Below the pieces are notes generated by a model. It was not told the origin of the DNA. It did not search any database and worked only from the letters and a program-made list of their open reading frames with translations. The translations under genes were made by a program, and so were the position numbers. Shown in pieces: positions 7,599-16,022 of a stretch of DNA of 64,000 nucleotides (positions are counted from its first letter, which is position 1; the number at the start of each line of letters is the position of its first letter). The stretch is from Limnanthes douglasii subsp. nivea (taxonomy: Eukaryota; Streptophyta; Magnoliopsida; Brassicales; Limnanthaceae): positions 150,413,195-150,477,194 of the forward strand of contig JAUPFV010000005.1 of assembly GCA_036936605.1 (NCBI GenBank). Reading direction: 5' to 3'.

Positions 7599-10500
7599 AT
7601 GGACAACGAAGAGATGGGCATTTCTCTGGAAGACTTACTGAACGAGGAGGAAGCTTACCGGATGGAGGTAAGGACCGAAATTCATTTTTTCGGATTTCAG
7701 GCCTGTAGCACGCTGTTCGTGCGATGAACAGCATCGTCATCGCACGAACAGCGGGCGACGGGTCTCAAGTACCGTCGCAGGCCCAAATTGCGACGGATAC
7801 AAAAGACCGTCTCATTTTGGGCCTGCGACGGTAGGCCAAAAATATGGCCCATTTTTTTAGACAGAGAGCCTCTGTCGCAGGCCCAAAATGAGACGCTCTT
7901 TTGTATCCGTCTCATTTTTGGCCTGCGACGGTACTTGAGACATGTCTCATTTTGGGCCTGCTACTGCAACTTGTATATATAAACTCATACATTTCGATTG
8001 TATATTTTGCAGGAGGAACCTGCCCAGCCTCCATTTATGGATGCCGATTACAGTAAAATATTCAACACGGATAGATTATTCACTAAAGACGAATTAGATG
8101 CTTTCGTAGAGATTGAATCAAAGAAGATCAAGTTTGTCACAATAAGAAAACTGTACGATAGTGGGAAATGGGGAAGGACTCCTAGGTTAGAGTACGTTTG
8201 CGAGCGATACGGTGTATACGTATCAAAGGCAAAGCCGAACACTTTGAAAAAGAGGAAGACATCGACGAAGAAATGTAATTGTCTGTTTGCGCTAAAAGGT
8301 CATCCGATCGACGTACTAGCCATAAAATGGCGTTTGGAGGTGATAAACGGTACTCACAATCATGAACCCTACGTTCGCCTAGACGGTCATTCCCGCGCTT
8401 GTAGGCTAAAACTGGACGAAGAGGAACTAGTTCGTAGTTTGTCTCACCTAGGTTCACGCCCTAGGGAGATATACAGTGGTTTGAAGCACCAATATCCGGA
8501 AAACATTTCGAACATGCGTGCAATCTACAATGTCCGCCAAAAACATCGGGACGCTGAACACGGGGGACAAACCCAAATGCAATATCTATTGACGAAGTTG
8601 AAGGAGAATGGATACTCGACGTTGGAGCGTTTGAAAGATGATACAAAGGTGATCACTGACTTTTTCTTCGCACATCCTACTAGCATAGACTTATTACGTA
8701 CATTCCCGAACGTGTTATTCATGGATTGTACGTACAAGACGACTAGGTATAAGATGCCGTTGTTAGAGGTTGTCGGTTTTACGTCCACTTCCATCACATT
8801 TACCGTTGCGTACGTGTTTATGAGCGGAGAGAAGATTGGAAACTACGTATGGGCTTTGGAAACTCTTCGTGGTTTGATTATGGATAGCGTTTGCGCATTT
8901 CCATCCATTATTATTACCTATCGGGAGTTAGCTCTCATGCGTGCGGTTGATAGAATTTTTCCCGGAACGCACCATTTGTTATGCACGTGGCACATTAGTA
9001 AGAACATCCTTGGGGCGGTTCGGAAGATATTGCACGATGATGCGGTAGCGAAATAATTTGTTGAATTTTACGGCTACGTTGCGGAGGCGAACACGTCTAA
9101 GAGTTACCAAAAGAATCTGGATACACTTAAGGAGATGTTCGCATCTAAACCGGAGTGCTTTGCGTACGTTATGGACTCGTGGATAACAAAATATGCTGAC
9201 AAGTTCCTTGCGTACAAAACGAACACGATTAAGCATTATGGCCAAACAACTACAAATAGGTTAGTCCGTGTATCCTACTTTTCGTTGAGTTATTTTATTA
9301 AAGTTCAAGTATGTTGATAATTTATTACTTGTACTATGTAGGGCGGAGGGTGCACACTCGTCCCTAAAAAAATATCTTGGGACGAATCAATGCAACTTTG
9401 AGACTTTTTGGGAAAAAGTTCATAACTTGTTAACGAAGCAGCATGCGGGTATCGTCGAATCATTCGAGCGAAGTAAGTTTAGATCAATTCCCGGCTTCGA
9501 TGATGTTTTGACCAAAAATCTTAAAGGTCATGTGTCACATGCGGGGCTAAAGATACTGACGGTTGCTATTGTACGTGCTCGGAATATAGGAGTAGATCGG
9601 GTGGCATGTGGAGGTTGTTTCCTTAGGAAAACGCATGGTTTACCTTGTGCATGTGAAATTGCCTTTATAGCTAGAGAAGGTAGGTGCATCCCTTTAGAAG
9701 ATGTGGATATTTTTTGGAAAAGATTAGATATTGTGCACAGGGATCCTACCTCTCGCGAAGAGGAATTGCAAAAAAAGATTTCCTTAATTGACAACTCCAT
9801 TCGTAGTTTCCGCCCCGACCAACAAGACCACATTATCAATAAAGTAATGCAAATATTGATGCCCGAGACAAGTCATATTCAAGATCCTAAAGAAGCGGTT
9901 AGAGCTAAGGGTAGACCAAAGGGAGGCGTTGATAAATCGACTAAACGGAACCCTAGTTCGTGGGAATATCCCATTGAACAAACCGCTAGTGCTAGTACTC
10001 CGGCTAACTCGGTAGGTAGTACACCCGTAAACACGTTAGGGAGCACGGCCGCATCCAAAGTGGCTCCCATCGTACCACCCAAACCTCCATTAGCAAAAAA
10101 GAAGGTTGGAAGGCCTAAGAAAATTGTTAAGGATGAGAAGTTAACATTGTATCTGGATTGCATCCCGACCTTTCTACACACTTACATTTCGAAGTTAGTT
10201 GACGTTCTTCCGGACGGACAATGCGGATATCGTTCCGTAGCGCATTCAATATACAACGACGAAGATAGATGGGAGGATGTTAGACGCGAGTTGTTGAAGG
10301 AGTTGCGGGACAACCGTGCATGTTGGTTGGATGTATATGGTTCGGAGAAGGTGTTTGACGATTTGATACAAAGGTTAGATTACTTCAAGCCCAATCCTAG
10401 TAGCCACTATTGGATGACATTTCCGGACATTGGACTAGTCATCGCGACAAGGTATCAATGCATGGTATACCATGTATCGCTCGCAGCCTCGTTAACGTAT

Positions 10501-10838
10501 CTACCAATACGTGGAAAGCCACCCGTCAACAATTCGACGATCATAGAAGTTGGGATAGCTTTCGTGCATGGATGTCACTTTGTTAATGTAAGTATATTTC
10601 GTTTTCAATCAAAATTTCTTACGCTATCATTACTAATGCATTCGTTTATTTTATTTCCTTGTAGATTACTACTCCACCCGATGGACCGTTGCCTCCATTA
10701 TACCCGTGTTGGGCCGCTTACGCAACCGAAGAAGCGAATCAATGGGCGCATCCATACTACCGGCGGTTGAACAAATTTACACAGATAATGCCCGCAAGGA
10801 AAATCAACTTGAACGAAAACCCCATGTCACAGATTTGA
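7599..10838 (+). pseudogene. FAR1/MULE transposase with SWIM finger and OTU protease domain
   Basis: Four exons are readable: 7599-7667, 8013-9259, 9342-10587 and 10665-10838, with GT-AG introns and consistent phase. In order: an acidic N-terminus; a FAR1-type DNA-binding region (CNCLFALKG...NGTHNHEPY); the MULE catalytic core with the first Asp in FMDCTYKT (8723-8725), conserved GTHHLLCTWH, and Glu in RAEGAHS (9346-9348, after intron 2); a SWIM zinc finger (CFLRKTHGLPCACE); two AT-hook-like GRPK motifs; and a C-terminal OTU-like cysteine protease domain with DGQCGYRS (Cys codon 10222-10224) and HGCHFVNV. Two defects disable it. The second catalytic Asp is Tyr (TAT 8919-8921; the MULE-2 copy has TDQDLAL), and CAA has become TAA at 9054-9056. 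It would act in the nucleus on element ends. The role of the OTU domain is unknown. Confidence 0.88.
7733..7965. repeat. GC-rich fold-back in intron 1 of the transposase gene
   Basis: About 65-70 bases from 7766 to 7840 (from GGTCTCAAGTACCGTCGCAG to CCTGCGAC) recur in inverted orientation at about 7876-7941, separated by about 40 bases. The arms contain the word GTCGCAGGCCCAAAATGAG and are mostly matched. The intron transcript could form a long hairpin. The word recurs in two other places in this element. Confidence 0.85.
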
Positions 10839-10932
10839 CTAGAGACGAGGACGTTTCAAATGTTTGAAATGTTTTTGTGCGACATTTGTAGTTTAAGTTA
10901 GTTAGTTTTCCTAACATCTACTGTAACATATG

Positions 10933-11022
10933 TAATTTTGATGTACTTTTGATGTACTTTTGATGTAATTTTGATGTACTTTTGATGTACTTTTGATGTA
11001 ATTTTGATGTAATTTTGATATA
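10933..11022. repeat. 11-bp minisatellite
   Basis: Head-to-tail copies of TTTTGATGTAC, alternating with TTTTGATGTAA, about eight times, just downstream of the transposase gene. Confidence 0.85.
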
Positions 11023-11154
11023 ATGTAGTTTACGGTGTTTGTCGATTTCATACAAAGGTGTTTGACGATTTTAAGTTTAACGTAAGTTTCATTAGAAACA
11101 CAGATCACATATCCAATGTCAAAATTTGGCCTGATTTCTCAAAAATAATTCATT

Positions 11155-11400
11155 TGTCGCAGGCCCAAAATGAGACGCATTTTGGGCATGGTCTCATTTT
11201 GGGCCTGCGACGGCAAGCCAAATATTTGGCCCATAATTTCGGACAGAAAGCTGTTGTCGCAGGCCCAAAATGCCTGCGACGGCAGGCCAAATATTTGGCC
11301 CATTATTTTGGACAGAAAGCTTCTGTCGCAGGCCCAAAATGAGACGCCTTTTGGGCCTGGTCTCATTTTGGGCCTGCGACGCTAGGCCAAATTTTTTGCC
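11155..11400. repeat. GC-rich fold-back array after the transposase gene
   Basis: Alternating direct and inverted copies of GTCGCAGGCCCAAAATGAG are linked by GGCCAAATATTTGGCCC palindromes. It is the second of three such arrays in MULE-1. The sequence can form several alternative hairpins. Confidence 0.85.
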
Positions 11401-11654
11401 TATTTTTTCAGACAGAAAATAGGCCTAGTTTATCATTTTGGACATTTGTTGGAATAAAATACCAGTATATGAGAGAAAACAACAAGTACATTTTGAAGAA
11501 GTTCAGGAAAACAACTAGTACATTATGAAGAAATAGAAGAAAACAACAAGTACACTTGAAGTGGTTACAAGAAGAGGAAATCATTAAGTTATGACTTTTA
11601 ACTTAACGAAACATAAGAAAATAATTAAACACCGAAATGCCAACAACCAAATGC

Positions 11655-12032
11655 TCAATCATCGAAGTCATATCCCAAGTTGTCGTCAGAATGAACCCCC
11701 TCCTCCATTTCCGCAATCCTATCCTGAAGATATGCAACCATATCCCTACTGATGTAGTCTACCACTGTCATGTTGAAGACGGTGGCCGCTTCTTGCTTAA
11801 TTTTATACGGCTGAAACAACAAACGCTGGAGCGGTTGGCAAAAAATATACCTCTGCTTGATTTGCTCACGGTTGCGCACGAGGAGCCCTTCTGTTTGTAA
11901 ACGGCCGTAGCCGTAGTACATCTTACAAAGCACCCGATCAAAAAAAGCATCACTAGTATCTCCCCCCATCTCTCGGCGGGCAATCCTCGCCGCCAGAAGC
12001 AAATGATAGTCTTCATGGGGAGTAAACTCCAT
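11655..12032 (-). CDS. SANT/Myb-like small protein, 125 aa
   Basis: An intact single-exon frame with a TATA box (TATATAAAG, minus strand) at about 12,090-12,100. The product starts MEFTPHEDYHLLLAARIARREMGG and continues through FDRVLCKMYYGYGR and IKQRYIFCQPL, ending in an acidic tail. The spacing of an early aromatic-x2-ED motif, a middle L-C-x-MY-x-YGR motif and a later basic K/R-x-R-Y/W motif resembles trihelix/SANT-like DNA-binding folds; that is my inference. It is clearly related to the plus-strand 138-aa gene beside it and to the fragment at 29,785-30,080 in MULE-2. Conservation in two copies suggests a real element gene. Confidence 0.7.
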   Translation of the reverse strand: MEFTPHEDYHLLLAARIARREMGGDTSDAFFDRVLCKMYYGYGRLQTEGLLVRNREQIKQRYIFCQPLQRLLFQPYKIKQEAATVFNMTVVDYISRDMVAYLQDRIAEMEEGVHSDDNLGYDFDD

Positions 12033-12461
12033 TTGTTGAACTTTCTAAGTTTGAGAAAATTATATGAATGTAAACGGATTTGTAGTCCCTTTATATAGTG
12101 AAGTGAATTTAGGTGGGACTTTATTTTAGAGAATGAGAGGGAGTTTAGAATTTAGAAAATGGGAGGGAGTTTTGATTTTTTAGAATGAGCGGGATTTTTT
12201 GAATTTTCGAGAACGAGAGGGAGTTTTTGAATTTTGAAAATGAGAGGGAGTTTTGATATTTTAAAATGAGCGGGATTATTAGAATGTTCGAGAACGAGAG
12301 AGAGTTTTTGAATTTTGAAAATGGGAGGGAGTTTTGATATTTTAGAATGAGCGGGATTTGTTAGAATGTTTGAGAATGAGAGGGAGTTTTCGGGTCCGTC
12401 TATAAATAGAAGCTTCATGCACATTGAAACTTCATCATTAGTTGATAAATCTAGCTGAAAA
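12033..12461. promoter_or_regulatory. Divergent promoter region with 81-bp tandem repeats
   Basis: This region lies between two divergently transcribed SANT-like genes. Each side has its own TATA box: TATATAAAG on the minus strand at about 12,090-12,100 and TATAAATAG on the plus strand at about 12,401-12,409. Between them, at about 12,130-12,390, a unit with GAGAGGGAGTTTT and GAGCGGGATT repeats three times with an 81-base period (GAGCGGG at 12187, 12268 and 12349). The repeats could be binding sites for either small protein. Confidence 0.7.
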
Positions 12462-12878
12462 ATGGGTTCATGGACTGAGTTGGAAGATCAGTATCTGATG
12501 AGGGCATCAGTTGAAGTTGGTAATATGCACATTCCAGAGGGTGGTAAAAGGTATTGCGAGGCATTAGTATGCCAGATGTACTTCCTGTACGGAAGGGATG
12601 GTGTTCAGCCGCCTTACATTTCAAGGCGTGTTGATGAAGTGCGAGCTAGGTGGTCGGTCTTGGTCACATCCCGTCGACATCTAGTTTATGACCTCACCGA
12701 ATTGGAACGTCGTATTGCGGGTAACCGGTTCAACTGTCAAGCGACGGATTATATAACAGAGGACCAGCTGGATACGGTCCGCTCTGACATTGTTGACATC
12801 CAGCTACAGGAAATCAATGACTACAAAGATGCGAAAGAAGAAAGGAGGTTGATGAAATGGAACTGGCCTGATAGATAA
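12462..12878 (+). CDS. SANT/Myb-like small protein, 138 aa
   Basis: An intact single-exon frame about 55 bases after TATAAATAG. The product begins MGSWTELEDQYLMRASVEVG, with the W-x2-L/E-ED start of SANT/Myb-like folds. It continues with KRYCEALVCQMYFLYGR and a VRARWSVL motif, then YITEDQLDTVRSDIVDIQ and a lysine- and glutamate-rich end. The order of motifs parallels the minus-strand 125-aa protein (ED, VLC/LVC-x-MY, R-x-R-W/Y, DYI), so the two are probably paralogues. No membrane segment or signal peptide is seen. A nuclear DNA- or transposase-binding role is inference only. Confidence 0.7.
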   Translation: MGSWTELEDQYLMRASVEVGNMHIPEGGKRYCEALVCQMYFLYGRDGVQPPYISRRVDEVRARWSVLVTSRRHLVYDLTELERRIAGNRFNCQATDYITEDQLDTVRSDIVDIQLQEINDYKDAKEERRLMKWNWPDR

Positions 12879-12879
12879 T

Positions 12880-13100
12880 TTTGCGTGTGTATTTCTGTTT
12901 GAGTGTGAGTTTCAATTTAAGTATGAGTTTGTATTTCTGTTTGAGTGTGGGATACTTCATTTTAAGTATGAGTGTGTATTTCTGTTTGAGTGTGAGTTTC
13001 TGTTCGAGTATGAGTGTGTATTTCTGTTTGAGTGTGAGTTTCTGTTTAAGTATCAGTGTGTTTCATTTTAATTTTGAGTGTGTATTTCTGTTTCATTATA
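12880..13100. repeat. Imperfect TTTCTGTTTGAGTGTG minisatellite
   Basis: TATTTCTGTTTGAGTGTG recurs about four times, roughly every 45 bases, directly after the stop of the 138-aa gene. It reads open in one frame but encodes only a monotonous Leu/Ser/Val string, so I do not call it a gene. Confidence 0.75.
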
Positions 13101-13184
13101 ATTTTGAGCGTGTATATCATTCGAATGTAATCGAACCGATAAACATGATAAATTCAACGCAAGCATACAATAAATTAAAATACA

Positions 13185-13262
13185 AAAATTAAAAGCAGCC
13201 ATACAATTAACCGATTACAAAAATTAAAAGCAGTCATACAATTAACCGATTACAAAAATATA
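13185..13262. repeat. 36-bp tandem duplication
   Basis: Two near-identical copies of AAAATTAAAAGCAGYCATAC followed by AATTAACCGATTAC, just past the 3' end of the PMD gene. Confidence 0.8.
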
Positions 13263-13335
13263 ATGTTGACGTCCAAAAAGCTAACAAAGTTATTCTGAGA
13301 ATAATAATCAATGTCGTCGGTACCTCTCAGCGATC

Positions 13336-15299
13336 CTACCACATCATGAGGGCGGTCTCTAGAAGATCAGGGTGATCCAAAGTAGGTAGCGAAGGAGCAA
13401 ACCTAGCAATCTGCTCGTATCCTGAATAATCAGCACCACCCTGCGGCTCCACCCGAGGACCTCTCTCCGGCGCAGGACGACTGACGATGTACCATAGCCT
13501 CTTCCTCGCCCAAATGTAGTACATCGGGTCAGCACTCGGTCCACTACTACGGTACGCCGTGCTAAAAGGAGTGAACACGTGGCTTTCCCAATTCTGCCAC
13601 AAGTGATCGTCCCACTTTAAGTCTGTGACCATCTTCTTCCCTACTTTTTTCGACTTAGGAGGGCGTATATCCTTAGGAATCAGCTGTACATACCCCATCT
13701 GTCGAACGACACGGTCTGGTTATTACGCCATAACCACGTCGAACGAAGCAAGGTTCAACTCAACATAAGTCACCTGCTGGAACGGAAAAGGGTCCCGTAA
13801 ATGTATGAAGGGGAGGAACATGACCTGTAAATAAAAAAATTTAGCCCATTTATATTAGTAAAAGTACTCATAATTAAAATAATTAAAATGAACGAATATG
13901 ACTTACATCTGCCTCAGTGCAAGTCGCCAGTGCGTGTCTCATCTGCATGCGCACCTCATAGGAGACACCAATCTTCCGCGGCGCATGTCGGCACATATGG
14001 GGCATGGATACGTCGTAATCCGGAAAAAGTGGAGCTCGAAGCTGAACAAAGTGTGCAAAAATCCACGACTCGAGCAACGCTAGAAACCTGCAAATGCCTC
14101 CCGTACCATGGAGAGATCCCTGACTAAGGGCGTGGTACAGCTGCGCTAAAACCAACTGGCCACAGTTGTACATATGCAAACTCTGGTACTGGTTCACGAA
14201 CTGGAGGTAATCTAATGGAATGATGTTCCCGGTTTTGTTCGCACATATAGTGGTACCTAACAAATATAGTATGTAGGCACGGGTGGCATGATCTACCTGG
14301 TCATCAGTGATCCTCCTATCACTATACTGAGAACTACTAAAAGTACTCTGCAGCCACCCTAGGTTCACACTACCAGCATTCCTAAGGTTTTTACTCAGCT
14401 CCGATTGTCGCACACCTAGCATGGCAGCATAAGTAGCAAGCCTCTCAATGTCAGAGTCAAAGGGTATAGCTGTGAAGGACCTACCTAAAACCGGTAGTCC
14501 AGTGATGACGTGGACATCGTCCAAGGTGACTGTCATCTCCCCGAACGAGAAATGGAAAGAAGAAGTCTCCTCATGCCACCGCTCTAAGAATGCCTCCACC
14601 AAATGGAGGTTCGTATGCCAGCGGGTGAGTGCATCGACGAGTTGACCGAATATAGTCTCCATCACCCTAGCCCGTACCCTGCTCTGCTTTGTAATGTCCC
14701 ATCTCCGGAGACTGTCATACATAGCGAAGCATCGGAGAGTGACCCTATCCTGCAATATGTATAAAATATGTAAATTCGTAAAACAATAATAATTAAAAAC
14801 ATGCGTATCGAACACGTAAGAAAATTATAAAACAGTATAAAGGTGTAACACTTACATCTCCGTGATAGACGCTATAAGCCTCGTGCAGGGTGTAATCCGG
14901 GAAAAGTCCCGGAACATGCGACAGCACGGAATAAAAATCAACATCCTCACCCTCAAATGAGTGGGATGCTGCCTCTGGCGCGTGAGGTGCATCGGCCTCT
15001 GTATAGTCCGGTACATGAGATGCATCAGCCTCCATATACTCCGGTGCATCTACATCGTCATCGTACTCCTCGTCAGGGGGATGCGACGTAGAAGCTGCCC
15101 CTGTGGTACCATCAGCAGGAGTAGGAATATAATCGCCGTGACGACGGAGACGTCGTCTACTACGTGTACCGGGAACATGTTCCTCGCTCGGAGCAGCCTC
15201 CTCGGCCTCGGCCCGCGCTCTAGCCGCTGCTGCTGCCTCCTCGGCCTCGGCCCTAAGTTTTTTGAACGGATTTTTTGCTTTAATCTTGAATCGTCCCAT
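13336..15299 (-). pseudogene. Plant mobile domain (PMD/MAIN-like) gene
   Basis: Three exons on the minus strand: 15299-14856, 14749-13907 and 13824-13336, with GTAAGT donors and phase-0 joins. Exon 1 codes a low-complexity Ala/Glu then acidic N-terminus (MGRFKIKAKNPFKKL start). Exon 2 holds the PMD core: LVDALTRWHTNLHLVEAF, FGEMTVTLDDVHVITGLPV, LGTTICANKTGN and GLPVLGRSF. Exon 3 has the C-terminal WARKRLWYIV region. PMD proteins such as MAIN and MAIL1 act in the nucleus in gene silencing and genome stability, and related domains are carried by plant transposons. Two adjacent TAA codons interrupt exon 3 before PDRVVRQMGYVQLIP; MULE-2 has PYY there. A TATAAAAG lies at about 15,890-15,898 (minus strand). 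Confidence 0.85.
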
Positions 15300-15364
15300 C
15301 CTGTAAATACAACGCAAAAAAATATGTATTAGATTGCAAAACACCAAATGAATAAATAAAAAAA

Positions 15365-15515
15365 AACAACTTTGGGCCTCGTCGCAGGCCCAAAATGAGA
15401 CATCTATTGGGCCTCGTCGCATGCCCAAAATGAGACTGCATTAAGGCCTCGTCTCATTTTGGCCATGCGACGAGGCCCTGTCTTCTTCGCACGAACAGCC
15501 TGCGACCAGGTCCCA
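15365..15515. repeat. GC-rich fold-back upstream of the PMD gene
   Basis: It contains direct and inverted copies of GTCGCAGGCCCAAAATGAG, TCGTCTCATTTTGG and TGCGACGAGGC. It also has CGCACGAACAGC, which occurs in the intron-1 array at about 7,751. It is the third array of MULE-1 and lies in the 5' region of the minus-strand PMD gene. Confidence 0.8.
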
Positions 15516-15976
15516 ACAGCAAGCTCGATTCAAAAACTCAACAACACCAAAACAGTCTCATTTCTAACAAAACCAAGCACCAAAACATAGATCCTAGCAA
15601 TAGTAACAACAATATAACACTAATCTAACAAAAAAACACCTAAAATCATACAAAAATTGAACTTTTGAAATCGAAACCAAAAAAACTAAAAAACCTAGAT
15701 TCGACAGTTTAGACCGAATGAAATAAAAAACAAATTACACCATGATGTTCGTATCGTTTACCTTTACGTTTTCTTCAGTTTAGATTCTTCAAAAATCGAA
15801 TTTCAGAAATGGGTCCCACGGGTTCTTTAGAGGTTTCTAGAGAGAGAGAGAGAAAGAGAGGAAAAAAGTGGTGAGAGATCTATCAAACGCTTTTATAGCT
15901 AGGTTTTCTGAAAAGGGTAAAATGGTCAAAATTTAGGTGCGAGATCTATCAATTAGGTATAAGATCTAGCGGTTCA

Positions 15977-16013
15977 AGATCTATAAAAATGTGTATTATT
16001 TCTAGCCTGGCCC
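15977..16013 (-). repeat. MULE-1 right terminal inverted repeat
   Basis: Read on the minus strand it starts GGGCCAGGCTAGAAATA and pairs with the left terminus. TTTCTTAAT follows at 16014-16022 as the second copy of the 9-bp target duplication. Confidence 0.9.
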
Positions 16014-16022
16014 TTTCTTAAT

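Larger units (their letters stand above)
7312..16013. mobile_element. Complete Mutator-like element (MULE-1), four genes
   Basis: The left terminus begins GGGCCAGGCTAGAAAT. The right terminus, read on the other strand, matches it over about 37 bases with three mismatches. The 9-bp sequence TTTCTTAAT flanks both ends (7303-7311 and 16014-16022), as expected for Mutator-like elements. Inside are a plus-strand transposase-OTU gene, a minus-strand SANT-like gene, a plus-strand SANT-like gene and a minus-strand PMD gene, plus three GC-rich fold-back arrays and several minisatellites. Intact ends and a perfect target duplication suggest fairly recent insertion. The transposase is disabled by a nonsense codon and a catalytic substitution. 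Confidence 0.93.

Noticed and set aside
7733..7965. CRISPR-like array
   Set aside because: Repeats are inverted and of irregular spacing in plant nuclear DNA; there are no uniform spacers or cas genes.
7697..7982. Overlapping short frames on both strands in MULE-1 intron 1 (VSFWACDGRPK-type peptides)
   Set aside because: They arise from the palindromic repeat; the same peptide phrases appear wherever the motif occurs (11.1-11.4 kb and 15.4 kb). Splice signals place the region in an intron.
12881..13192. 103-codon frame after the 138-aa gene
   Set aside because: It is a translation of a minisatellite rich in CLSVSF, with no recognisable fold.
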